DNA of 22,844 nt, taken from CAWKZT01 sp963854565 (GTDB lineage Bacteria; Actinomycetota; Acidimicrobiia; Acidimicrobiales; JAHEJN01). Shown piece after piece: positions 6,711 through 14,207 of the stretch. The notes below the pieces were generated by a model. It had not been told where the DNA came from, made no database searches, and saw nothing but the letters and a program-made list of their open reading frames with translations. The stretch is taken from assembly GCA_963854565.1 (NCBI GenBank), contig CAWKZT010000016.1:1-22844 (forward strand). The letters run 5' to 3'. Every line of letters begins with the position of its first letter. Position 1 is the first letter of the stretch. A program made the position numbers and the translations under genes.

Positions 6711-7045
6711 GGAGACTAACTTTTTTCTTCGCCGCAGCATTGACGGTAGGTGCGTGCGCTGGGCCGCCACCAAATGTCTCAGCGCTCGCCGATGGATCGG
6801 TGGACCAAGTGTTGGTTGAGGGTCGTTCGGTATATGAATCCAAGTGTGTGCAGTGCCACGGGTCCGAGGGGCAAGGTGGTCGAGGTAAGCAACTGAACGA
6901 GGGCAACGTTTTGTTGGCCTATCCGACTCAGGCCAGTCAGATCGAGTTCGTTTCCAACGGCAAAGGAATGATGCCCGCATTTGGCAGCATTCTTACCGAT
7001 GCGGAGTTGGAAGCAGTTGTGCGTTACACCCGCGAGGTGCTTTAG
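6707..7045 (+). CDS. Small c-type cytochrome lipoprotein
   Basis: A 112-residue protein with an N-terminal signal (MRRLTFFFAAALTVGAC) whose lipobox-like V-G-A-C17 predicts lipid attachment outside the membrane. One heme-c site follows: C47-V-Q-C50-H51. Met89, in GKGMMPAFG, is the likely second axial ligand. The C-terminal helix (DAELEAVVRYTREVL) is typical of small class I cytochromes c. It probably carries electrons at the outer face of the membrane, for example for a terminal oxidase or a periplasmic-side dehydrogenase. Its ATG overlaps the stop of crotonase gene 2, an unusual pairing with no other respiratory gene nearby. Confidence 0.88.
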   Translation: MRRLTFFFAAALTVGACAGPPPNVSALADGSVDQVLVEGRSVYESKCVQCHGSEGQGGRGKQLNEGNVLLAYPTQASQIEFVSNGKGMMPAFGSILTDAELEAVVRYTREVL

Positions 7046-7257
7046 ACGCTGAGTCGCTACTGCTGATGGCGGGCTAGGCACAGCCACTCGGGGCAGGACC
7101 AACACCGGAGAGCGATTGCCACGGTCGTTTATCTTCTTTCTAATCCGAGAATGTCACACCAGGTGCGTACAGTTTCAGTCTCGGCTCGTGGACGAACGAA
7201 CCTGTCTTGTGGATCATCGATCCGCCCTCTAACGCAATTTGTTTTGGAGGTCGGCTC

Positions 7258-8778
7258 ATGCTCGCCCGTATTTCAGCCGCCACGCTCGTTGGTGTGGTTG
7301 GTCATCCTGTCGCCGTAGAAGTTCACATATCCAATGGTCTGCCTGGGTTTACCGTGGTTGGTCTCCCCGACGTCTCGTGTCGCGAAGCGCGCGACCGGGT
7401 CCGCGCCGCGGTCCTTAGTAGCGGTCTGGCTTGGCCCCTCCGACGGGTCACGGTAAATCTGGCGCCCTCAGGCGTGCGAAAGGAGGGTGCTGGTCTCGAT
7501 TTGGCCATAGCTATTGGTGTTCTTGTGGCCGAGGGCGATATTGATGCCGGTTCAGTCGAGAACATGGGGTTCGTCGGCGAACTCGGACTCGACGGCACTA
7601 TTCGGCCCGTACCAGGCACATTGCCTCTTGCCGATGCTGTGCATACCTCCGAGATTGTGGTGCCCAACGCCAATGCGGCCGAAGCTAGTCTCATCCAAGA
7701 CCGAACGATTCGCTCAGTGTCTAACCTGCGGGATCTCGTTGACGTGCTCCAAGGTGAGGGGGAGTGGTCTCCCGCCCCCGAGGCCATCGAGGAGCCTGTC
7801 CGGGTCACCGAACCTGATCTCGCCGATGTGCGGGGCCAACATGTAGCTCGGCATGCACTCGAAATTGCCGCGGCCGGTGGGCACCACCTTTTATTTATTG
7901 GTCCGCCAGGGGCCGGGAAAACCATGTTGGCCAAAAGGTTGTCTGGACTACTTCCCTCGCTCGACGTCGAGACGGCCATTGAGGTAACCCGTATTCACTC
8001 TGCCGCTGGGCTGGGTTTACCAGCTGGCGGACTTATAGCCCGGCCTCCATTTCGTGCGCCCCATCACGGGGCGTCGGCTGTTGCCCTCATCGGAGGCGGC
8101 TCTTCGGTACTACGTCCGGGCGAGGTGAGTGCAGCTCACGGAGGAGTTCTATTTTTGGACGAAATGGGTGAATTCAGCCCGGCAGTTTTGGACGGACTTC
8201 GTCAGCCCCTCGAGGAGGGTTTGGTCCGTGTGAGCCGGGCAAGCGGTTCGGCCGAGTTTCCGGCGCGCTTCCTTCTGGTCGCCGCAACAAACCCTTGTCC
8301 TTGTGGGGATCTCGGACGTCCGGGCGGGTGTTTTTGTAGCAGTGCATCGCGGTTCCGATATGCCCGACGGCTGTCGGGTCCCTTGTTGGATCGCCTGGAT
8401 CTCCGTGTTCACGTTCAACGCCCTAGTGGTGAAGATCTGTTCGGTGGTCGCGGCGGGGAGTCCTCAGCGGAGGTAGCCGATCGTGTGGGTCGCGTTCGCA
8501 GCACAGCCCATGGCCGAGGAGTGCGATGCAACGCCGAACTGTCCGCGAAGCAGTTAGACGAAACTGACCCGCTTTGCGTCGACTCGGTGACCTTGCTGGA
8601 GGTTGCAATTTCTGCCGGCCGTCTGAGCGCCCGTGGGATGCATCGGGTGCGGTGCGTGGCCCGGACAATTGCCGATCTAGAAGAAGTTGACATTGTTACT
8701 CCCGGCCATCTTGCGCAAGCGTTGCAGCTCCGAGCCGACCCCGTAGCGGTGAACCGTGAGGTCGATCATGTTCGATGA
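7258..8778 (+). CDS. comM: ComM / YifB-family Mg-chelatase-like AAA+ ATPase
   Basis: A 506-residue ATPase. An N-terminal Lon-protease-like ChlI domain (residues 1-170, ARISAATLVGVVGHPVAVEV and PSGVRKEGAGLDLAIA) precedes an AAA+ core with Walker A GPPGAGKT at 215-222 and Walker B FLDE with D301/E302. A cysteine-rich NPCPCGD...CFCSS segment and the C-terminal Mg-chelatase lid follow. ComM is a hexameric helicase that drives branch migration during integration of transformed DNA in competent bacteria. ATG 7258 is chosen over the upstream ATG-like starts from 7207 because GGAGG lies 7 nt before it and the family begins at MLAR. It overlaps dprA by 11 nt, so the two are co-translated. Confidence 0.95.
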   Translation: MLARISAATLVGVVGHPVAVEVHISNGLPGFTVVGLPDVSCREARDRVRAAVLSSGLAWPLRRVTVNLAPSGVRKEGAGLDLAIAIGVLVAEGDIDAGSVENMGFVGELGLDGTIRPVPGTLPLADAVHTSEIVVPNANAAEASLIQDRTIRSVSNLRDLVDVLQGEGEWSPAPEAIEEPVRVTEPDLADVRGQHVARHALEIAAAGGHHLLFIGPPGAGKTMLAKRLSGLLPSLDVETAIEVTRIHSAAGLGLPAGGLIARPPFRAPHHGASAVALIGGGSSVLRPGEVSAAHGGVLFLDEMGEFSPAVLDGLRQPLEEGLVRVSRASGSAEFPARFLLVAATNPCPCGDLGRPGGCFCSSASRFRYARRLSGPLLDRLDLRVHVQRPSGEDLFGGRGGESSAEVADRVGRVRSTAHGRGVRCNAELSAKQLDETDPLCVDSVTLLEVAISAGRLSARGMHRVRCVARTIADLEEVDIVTPGHLAQALQLRADPVAVNREVDHVR

Positions 8779-9871
8779 CGGGCTACTTCCGGCTGAGGCA
8801 TGGGTAGCGGCGCTGTTACAGCTGGACTCCATGGGCCCCGCCAAAATGCGGGTCGTGTTGGCAGGACGGACCCCGGCCGAGGCCTGGGCCGCGATTGTCT
8901 CTGATGAACCGCTGAAAACGTCGGCGACGCTTCGGCAGCGGTGGCGGGTCAAGGCTCGATCTACCGATGTGAAGGCCCTATGGCAACAGCACACTAGCCA
9001 TGGCATTTCGGTCCTGTTGACTGAATCGGTTGGGTTTCCAGCTCGCCTGATCGGCGACCCGGAACCTCCCGATGTGCTCTTTGTCAGAGGTGATCTAGGA
9101 GCTTTGCGCCTGCCGACGGTCGCCATCATTGGCACCCGGAATTGCACACAATACGGAGCCGATGTGGCGTACGAGTTTGGTCGGGACCTTGCCGCAACGG
9201 GTATTTGCGTGCTCTCGGGTTTAGCTCTGGGTATTGATGCTGCGGCTCATGCGGGTGCCTTAGCCGCAAACCTGGCACCTCCGGTCGCGGTTGTTGGCAG
9301 TGGCCTCAATCGCATTTATCCAAGCCGCAATCGAGCCCTATGGACATCAGTGGCCCAAGCTGGTGCTGTGGTGAGCGAGTACCCGCTGGGCTCCGCACCA
9401 CTGCGGTGGCATTTCCCGGCCCGCAATCGGATATTGGCTGGACTGGCCGATGTTGTGGTCGTCGTCGAATCCGGAGAAGAAGGCGGCTCAATGCACACGG
9501 TTGCCGAGGCCGCGGCAAGAGATCGCACGGTAATGGCGGTTCCCGGGCCTATTCGTAGTCCAGCTTCGGTTGGCACTAATCAGCTCCTAGCGGATGGCTG
9601 CGCCCCGGCGGCATCGGCTGGCGACATCGTGGCGATGCTGGGTCTATGTCCGATATCGGAAGCAACACGACCAACACCAATCACTGTTGCCGATAAATCA
9701 CATCAGCGCATCCTCGACAGTTTCTGCTGGCAATCCGTCGATCTCAACACTTTGGTTAAGCGGACCGGGATGGATTTCAGCGCCTTGAGCATAGGGCTAG
9801 AGAGCCTGAGGCAGACCAGGCAAATCGTGCAACGAGGTCAGTGGTTCGAGCGCACGACTGGGCACCTTTGA
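8768..9871 (+). CDS. dprA: DNA processing protein DprA
   Basis: A 367-residue protein. After a helical N-terminal region, the Rossmann-like DprA domain shows IIGTRNCTQYG, VLSGLALGIDAAAH, VVGSGLNRIYPSRN, EYPLGSAPLRWHFPARNRI, EGGSMHTVAEAA and the closing GTNQLLADGCAP. A C-terminal winged-helix-like segment follows (about 305-360). DprA binds incoming single-stranded DNA and loads RecA in natural transformation. The ATG at 8768 has GAGG 6 nt upstream; an in-frame GTG at 8756 would overlap that site. With comM just upstream it forms a uptake/recombination pair, though the membrane DNA-uptake genes are not in this window. Confidence 0.95.
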   Translation: MFDDGLLPAEAWVAALLQLDSMGPAKMRVVLAGRTPAEAWAAIVSDEPLKTSATLRQRWRVKARSTDVKALWQQHTSHGISVLLTESVGFPARLIGDPEPPDVLFVRGDLGALRLPTVAIIGTRNCTQYGADVAYEFGRDLAATGICVLSGLALGIDAAAHAGALAANLAPPVAVVGSGLNRIYPSRNRALWTSVAQAGAVVSEYPLGSAPLRWHFPARNRILAGLADVVVVVESGEEGGSMHTVAEAAARDRTVMAVPGPIRSPASVGTNQLLADGCAPAASAGDIVAMLGLCPISEATRPTPITVADKSHQRILDSFCWQSVDLNTLVKRTGMDFSALSIGLESLRQTRQIVQRGQWFERTTGHL

Positions 9872-9927
9872 GCTAAGTGATGGTGCTCATCGGACTCAGG
9901 TCCACCCGTCACAACACGACGGCGCAC

Positions 9928-9933
9928 TAGCGT
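9928..9933 (+). promoter_or_regulatory. Probable -10 element, leaderless start of xerC
   Basis: TAGCGT (TANNNT), in the context CACTAG, ends exactly 6 nt before the xerC ATG at 9940. GGGG just before the ATG is too close to serve as a good ribosome site. Confidence 0.4.
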
Positions 9934-9939
9934 GGGGCG

Positions 9940-10821
9940 ATGACCTGGAACCTGGGTAGTTTCCAAAAATCGTTGACATCGGTGTCCGCGGGAACGACAG
10001 CGGTCTATGTTCGCGATGTTGGCGCGTTTGTGAAATGGATCGAACAATATGAGGTCACAAGTCCTGACGAAGTAACTCGGCTCTATATGCGCTCGTACTT
10101 GGGCCACCTGACCACAGAGGCCTACGCTCGCCGAACAATTGCCCGCAAACTTTCGTCCTTGCGACGTTACTTCGGGTGGTCGCTGCGTCAAGGAGCTTCG
10201 GCGGTCGATCCCACACTGGGCGTCACCGCCCCTAGAGCCGATGGTCGTTTACCGCGTGTTCTTAAAACGGAAGAAATTACCACCCTGCTTGATACGCCGC
10301 GACCCCAGATTGCTGGGGATTCCCCCGAGCGGCGCTGGCGTGACGATGCCATTCTCGAAATTCTCTACGGCAGTGGGGTCCGCGTAAGTGAACTCTGTGG
10401 CTTGGATACGACCAGCATCGACCTATCGACCAATTTGGCCTTGGTCTGGGGCAAGGGAGCCAAGCAGCGTCAGATCCCCTTATCGGGGAAGGCATCCGCT
10501 GCCATTGGTCAGTGGGTCGAACGCGGACGCTACAGCTTCCTAGGCGCCGGCGACGAAACCGAAGCGCTGTTTCTTAACTTTGCCGGCCGACGTATCTCGC
10601 CACGTGACGTACGACGGATTCTTGATCGCCGTGCTAGTTCCCCCACCAACCCCCACGCCTTGCGACACACCTTTGCAACCCACCTGCTTGACGGTGGGGC
10701 CGACCTACGATCTGTACAAGAACTGCTTGGTCATGCCGACCTCGGCAGTACACAAATTTATACGCACGTCAGTAAGGAACGACTCCGTTCCGTACTGGAA
10801 ACCACCCATCCACGAGGCTGA
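9940..10821 (+). CDS. xerC: Tyrosine recombinase XerC
   Basis: A 293-residue site-specific recombinase of normal Xer length. An N-terminal core-binding SAM-like domain (1-95) is followed by the catalytic domain with R148 (GSGVRVSEL), K172 (WGKGAKQRQIPL), H239 and R242 (HALRHTFATHLL), H265 (LLGHADL) and nucleophile Y274 (QIYTHV). All active-site residues are present. XerC with XerD resolves chromosome dimers at dif during division. The assignment to XerC instead of XerD rests on position: actinobacterial xerC lies between dprA and the rpsB region, as here. Confidence 0.92.
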   Translation: MTWNLGSFQKSLTSVSAGTTAVYVRDVGAFVKWIEQYEVTSPDEVTRLYMRSYLGHLTTEAYARRTIARKLSSLRRYFGWSLRQGASAVDPTLGVTAPRADGRLPRVLKTEEITTLLDTPRPQIAGDSPERRWRDDAILEILYGSGVRVSELCGLDTTSIDLSTNLALVWGKGAKQRQIPLSGKASAAIGQWVERGRYSFLGAGDETEALFLNFAGRRISPRDVRRILDRRASSPTNPHALRHTFATHLLDGGADLRSVQELLGHADLGSTQIYTHVSKERLRSVLETTHPRG

Positions 10822-10908
10822 GCACGGCCGCTGTTACTCCTAAATGCAGGCTTTGTGGTTGCACTACTGCACCTTCGATCTCGTCTGGCGTCGGCTCATT
10901 GGGTCAAC

Positions 10909-11020
10909 TAGTATTTCGTTCCACCGGTCGATCTGACTTTTCATTTCCCCTCAAACACCGCATCCGCGGTTGCGAGTTGCTGTGGGTTACCTCGCGGCAT
11001 AGAAACGAAAGAGAAGACGA
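10909..11020 (+). promoter_or_regulatory. Promoter and structured leader of the M23-like gene (candidate)
   Basis: TAGTAT at 10909-10914 is a plausible -10 and would give a leader of about 100 nt before the ATG at 11021, unlike the leaderless genes here. CCGCG near 10970 can pair with CGCGG near 10993, or GCGAG near 10975 can pair with CTCGC near 10991; the two pairings exclude each other. The ribosome site GAGAAG lies just before the ATG. Actinobacterial cell-wall hydrolase genes often carry a c-di-AMP (ydaO) riboswitch; the TTACCTCGCGGC segment faintly resembles its 3' end, but I cannot confirm it. Confidence 0.3.
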
Positions 11021-11545
11021 ATGATTAAACGAACTGGGTCAGTGTTGGCCGCGGTGGTAGCAGCGCTGCTTTTGGCGTCAAGTCCTGTGTACGCAACAGG
11101 TGTGGACTACAGCCCGCCCGTGAGCGCACCAATTGGTGATCACTTTCGTGCGCCAGCCACCCTTTATGGACCCGGAAATCGTGGTCTTGAATATGTAACG
11201 CAACCCGGAACGGATGTCCGTGCTGCGGGCGACGGCATCGTCGCTTTCGCGGGCGTAGTAGCGGGGCGTCTGGTTGTGTCCATTACACATTTTGACGGGT
11301 TGCGAACCACCTACTCAGGTCTCAACGCTATTGAGGTCCACGTTGGGTTGGCCGTGCAACGTGGTCAAGGGGTAGGGAAGTCAGGCAATCGACTCCACTT
11401 TGGGGTTCTTGCCGGCTCGGGCTACCTGAATCCCGAACGGCTATTTCAAGCAAGTGCGCAGCCCGTTCGTCTCGTACCCGTAGCGCTGTCGAAGCGAGCT
11501 CACCATCGAACAATTCGCAGGCGGCTAAATTCGTGGACTCGCTAG
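11021..11545 (+). CDS. Secreted M23 (LytM-like) domain protein with degenerate active site
   Basis: A 174-residue exported protein. The signal peptide (MIKRTGSVLAAVVAALLLAS, ending near VYATG) precedes an M23-like fold recognised by GLEYVTQPGTDVRAAGDGIVAFAG and RLHFGVLAGSGYLNPERLF. The catalytic residues are mostly gone. The first zinc ligand His is Asn53, the Asp is Glu57, the mid-domain YxHL is YSGL, and the HxH pair is R124-x-H126. It is therefore probably not an active endopeptidase. Degenerate LytM proteins elsewhere (EnvC, NlpD) activate amidases, so a regulatory or structural wall role is possible. An M23 gene next to rpsB is a conserved actinobacterial feature (for example Rv2891). 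The C-terminus is Arg/His-rich. Confidence 0.8.
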   Translation: MIKRTGSVLAAVVAALLLASSPVYATGVDYSPPVSAPIGDHFRAPATLYGPGNRGLEYVTQPGTDVRAAGDGIVAFAGVVAGRLVVSITHFDGLRTTYSGLNAIEVHVGLAVQRGQGVGKSGNRLHFGVLAGSGYLNPERLFQASAQPVRLVPVALSKRAHHRTIRRRLNSWTR

Positions 11546-11589
11546 GTGTTGGTTGCTGGCCGATCAGATAGAGTTTTCAGCTCCTAACT

Positions 11590-11656
11590 TATGCTCGTTC
11601 TATTCTTCGGTCGCCTCAGGGTGCACGAACGGGTTACGTCTCAACCGAAGAAGGAG
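11590..11656 (+). promoter_or_regulatory. rpsB promoter and stem-loop leader
   Basis: TATGCT at 11590-11595 is a candidate -10 with a start near 11602. A perfect 9-bp inverted repeat follows at once: TTCTTCGGT (11603-11611) with ACCGAAGAA (11644-11652), loop 32 nt. Its right arm runs into the ribosome site AAGGAG (11651-11656). In many bacteria S2 represses rpsB-tsf through its mRNA leader; this stem is a good candidate for such a site, by inference. Confidence 0.45.
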
Positions 11657-11664
11657 ATAATTTC

Positions 11665-12618
11665 ATGGCCCCTGTAGTAACTCTGCGCCAATTGCTCGAC
11701 GCTGGTGTCCATTTCGGTCACCAGACCCGCCGCTGGAACCCGAAGATGAAGCGATTCATCTACGGTGAACGCCAGGGCATTTACATCATCGACCTCGAGA
11801 AGACCCTCGATCATGTGGCCACTTCGTACGCATTCGTGCGCGACATGGTTGGTGAAGGCGGCACCTTGTTGTTCGTCGGCACCAAGAAGCAAGCCAAAGA
11901 CAGCGTGCAGTCGTACGCCGAAGCCTGCGGTATGCCATATGTCAACGAACGTTGGTTGGGCGGCATGCTCACCAACTTCGAAACCATTGGCAAGCGCGTC
12001 GACAAGATGCAAGAGTACGGTCGCATGAAATCCTCCGGCGAATTCGAAGCGATGCCCAAGAAGGAAGCACTGCTTCTCAGTCGTGAGCTGATCAAGCTAG
12101 AACGGAACCTCAGCGGTATTCGCAACATGACGAAGACCCCGGACGCCGTGTTTGTTCTTGATACCAAGAAGGAACACATTGCTGTTACCGAAGCGAACAA
12201 GCTTGGGATCCCGGTTATCGCTGTAGTCGATACCAACTGCGACCCTGACGAGGTCACATTCGTTATTCCCGGTAACGACGACGCCATTCGATCCGGCGAT
12301 CTCATGTGCCGAATCATGAGCGATGCGGTTCGCGAAGGTCGCTACATGGCTCAGGCCAGTGGTCATACCCCAGCAGAAACTCCGGCTCGCAACGCCGAAG
12401 AAGAAGCGGCTCACGAACAAAAGCAGGCCGAAGCTCGCGATGCGGCTGCCCTCGCGGCTGCCCAGCGCGACACCCGCCTTAGTACCGAAGCTGTTGCCAA
12501 GGACACCGGACCCGCTGCTCCCGCCGAGGAAGTAACCCCAGCCGAAGAAGTAGCCCCTGTCGAAGAAGTAGCCCCTGTTGAAGAGGTTGCCCCCGCAGCC
12601 GAAACCACCGAAAGCTAA
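11665..12618 (+). CDS. rpsB: 30S ribosomal protein S2
   Basis: A 317-residue S2. The conserved core spans about residues 1-230, with LLDAGVHFGHQTRRWNPKMK, FVGTKKQA, VNERWLGGMLTNF, LGIPVIAVVDTNCDPD and IPGNDDAIRS. The remaining C-terminal ~85 residues are a low-complexity Ala/Glu tail ending in four EEVAP-type repeats. Long acidic S2 tails are known in Actinobacteria (for example Streptomyces). AAGGAG lies 8 nt upstream of the ATG. It starts the rpsB-tsf translation operon; tsf begins 2 nt after its stop. S2 assembles late on the small subunit and is needed to recruit S1 in bacteria that use it. Confidence 0.97.
   Translation: MAPVVTLRQLLDAGVHFGHQTRRWNPKMKRFIYGERQGIYIIDLEKTLDHVATSYAFVRDMVGEGGTLLFVGTKKQAKDSVQSYAEACGMPYVNERWLGGMLTNFETIGKRVDKMQEYGRMKSSGEFEAMPKKEALLLSRELIKLERNLSGIRNMTKTPDAVFVLDTKKEHIAVTEANKLGIPVIAVVDTNCDPDEVTFVIPGNDDAIRSGDLMCRIMSDAVREGRYMAQASGHTPAETPARNAEEEAAHEQKQAEARDAAALAAAQRDTRLSTEAVAKDTGPAAPAEEVTPAEEVAPVEEVAPVEEVAPAAETTES
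12526..12597 (+). repeat. Four 18-bp in-frame repeats in the rpsB tail
   Basis: Four imperfect copies of an 18-bp unit (of type GAAGAAGTAGCCCCTGTC) encode EEVTPA, EEVAPV, EEVAPV, EEVAPA. The unit length is a multiple of three, so copy number can change without a frameshift. Confidence 0.85.
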
Positions 12619-12620
12619 CC

Positions 12621-13412
12621 ATGGCTTCCTTTACTGCTAAAGATATTCAAGCCCTTCGCCAGGCAACCGGTGCTGGCATGATGGACGCCAAGAAGGCGCT
12701 CACCGCAGCCGACGGCAACACCGAAGCGGCCACCCAAGCTCTTCGTGAGAAGGGCCTTGCGAAGGCTGCTGGCCGTGAGGATCGCGAAAATAATGATGGC
12801 GCTATCGCTATCGCTACCAACGATTCCGCTGTTGCCATGGTGCATCTGCTGAGCGAGACCGACTTCAGTGCTAAGTCCGCCGACTTTATCGCATTAGTCA
12901 ACGAACTGGCTGCTGCTGTTTTGGTTGGCGGCGCTGATGCTGCCTCGGCGATGGTTAACAAAATTGACGATCTTAAGATCGCCAAAAAAGAGAACATCCA
13001 ACTTGGTCAGGTTGCGTTCATCGAGGCGGGCGAAGGCCAAGCAATCGACAGCTACGTGCACATGCAAGATGGTCGCGGAATTAACGGCGTAGTTGTATTA
13101 GGTGAGGGCGTGGATTCTGACACGCTTCATCAGATCGCCCTACATATCGCTTTTGCCAAGCCCACTGTGCTCACTCGTGAAGAGGTCGACGCTGACGCTA
13201 TTGCTGCGGAACGTAGTGCGTTGCTCGAAATCACCAAGGCCGAAGGCAAGCCCGAACAAGCTTGGGAAAAGATCGTGGAAGGTCGCCTTACGGGTTGGTT
13301 CCGGGATTCTGTTCTACTTGAACAGGGTCTGCACGGTGACAAGGCCTCCGTCAAGGAAACCATTGGCAACGGCTCGATTGTGCGCTTTGCACAGTCCTTT
13401 AACGGCGCGTAA
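12621..13412 (+). CDS. tsf: Elongation factor Ts
   Basis: A 263-residue EF-Ts, the nucleotide exchange factor of EF-Tu. The N-terminal UBA-like domain (FTAKDIQALRQATGAGMMDAKKAL) and the TDFSAKS motif (usually TDFVAxN) at about 80 are present, followed by the core subdomains (LGEGVDSDTLHQIALHIAFAKP) and a C-terminal QSFNGA end typical of the family. No ribosome site stands before the ATG; only 2 nt separate it from the rpsB stop, so translation is coupled to S2. Length is within the normal range for actinobacterial EF-Ts. Confidence 0.96.
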   Translation: MASFTAKDIQALRQATGAGMMDAKKALTAADGNTEAATQALREKGLAKAAGREDRENNDGAIAIATNDSAVAMVHLLSETDFSAKSADFIALVNELAAAVLVGGADAASAMVNKIDDLKIAKKENIQLGQVAFIEAGEGQAIDSYVHMQDGRGINGVVVLGEGVDSDTLHQIALHIAFAKPTVLTREEVDADAIAAERSALLEITKAEGKPEQAWEKIVEGRLTGWFRDSVLLEQGLHGDKASVKETIGNGSIVRFAQSFNGA

Positions 13413-13425
13413 GCGTTCTATCGCC

Positions 13426-13431
13426 TACAGT
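13426..13431 (+). promoter_or_regulatory. Possible -10 element before pyrH
   Basis: TACAGT (TANNNT) ends 8 nt before the pyrH ATG at 13440, and there is no Shine-Dalgarno in the 27 bp gap after tsf. An internal promoter making a near-leaderless pyrH transcript is possible; readthrough from rpsB-tsf is equally possible. Confidence 0.3.
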
Positions 13432-13439
13432 CGCTATCA

Positions 13440-14174
13440 ATGACAAAACGTGGAGTTGATGCCGGTTGGAAGCGCGTCCTGTTGAAGCTTTCTGGTGAAG
13501 CATTCGCCGGCGACGAGGGGTACGGAATCGATGGCAAGTTTGTCGCCCGTTTAGCGCGCGAAATTGTGCAAGTACGCGAAGAATTCGACGTCGAAATTGG
13601 CGTCGTGGTCGGCGGCGGCAACATTTGGCGGGGCATGACTGGTGCCGGTGCAGGTATGGACCGGGCCCAAGCCGACTACATGGGCATGTTGGCAACCGTG
13701 ATTAATGCCCTTGCTTTACAGGACACGTTGGAGCAACAGGGTCAACCAACCCGTGTGCAAACAGCGGTACATATGAGCCAGATTGCCGAACCCTACATTC
13801 GTCGACGCGCTGTTCGCCATCTCGAGAAGGGTCGTATTGTCATATTCGCTGGAGGGACGGGCAATCCGTTCTTTACCACTGATACCGCGGCTGCGCTGCG
13901 AGCGGTTGAGATAGAAGCCCAGGTGTTGCTGAAAGGCACTCATTCTGGCACCGGCGGCGTCTATACCGCCGATCCGAAGACTGACCCCACAGCCACAAAG
14001 TTAGATCAAGTTACCTACATTGACATGATTGCGAAGGGTCTCAAAGCTATGGACAGCACCGCAATCACGTTGTGCATGGACAACGAGTTGCCGATCATAA
14101 TGTTCGACCTTTTGGCCGAAGGTAACATTCGGTCCGTGATTGCGGGCGACGCAATCGGTACTCTTGTCAGCTAG
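13440..14174 (+). CDS. pyrH: Uridylate kinase (UMP kinase)
   Basis: A 244-residue hexameric kinase of the amino-acid-kinase fold that converts UMP to UDP. Visible motifs are KRVLLKLSGEAF near the N-terminus, VVVGGGNIWRG for phosphate binding, ADYMGMLATVINALALQ for UMP binding, FAGGTGNPFFTTDTAAALRA, and KGTHSGTGGVYTADPKTDP. The N-terminus has a short extension (MTKRGVDAGW). It lies between tsf and frr, the standard order. GTP activation and UTP inhibition are general to the family and are not visible in sequence. Confidence 0.97.
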   Translation: MTKRGVDAGWKRVLLKLSGEAFAGDEGYGIDGKFVARLAREIVQVREEFDVEIGVVVGGGNIWRGMTGAGAGMDRAQADYMGMLATVINALALQDTLEQQGQPTRVQTAVHMSQIAEPYIRRRAVRHLEKGRIVIFAGGTGNPFFTTDTAAALRAVEIEAQVLLKGTHSGTGGVYTADPKTDPTATKLDQVTYIDMIAKGLKAMDSTAITLCMDNELPIIMFDLLAEGNIRSVIAGDAIGTLVS

Positions 14175-14207
14175 CGCTACTTTGAGCTCACAGAGCAAAG
14201 GACCCCG

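Noticed and set aside
7046..7257. 212-bp gap before comM examined for a promoter or small gene
   Set aside because: A palindrome (GGATC/GATCC) and scattered TANNNT hexamers are present, but none has supporting spacing; only the GGAGG ribosome site at 7246-7250 is clear.
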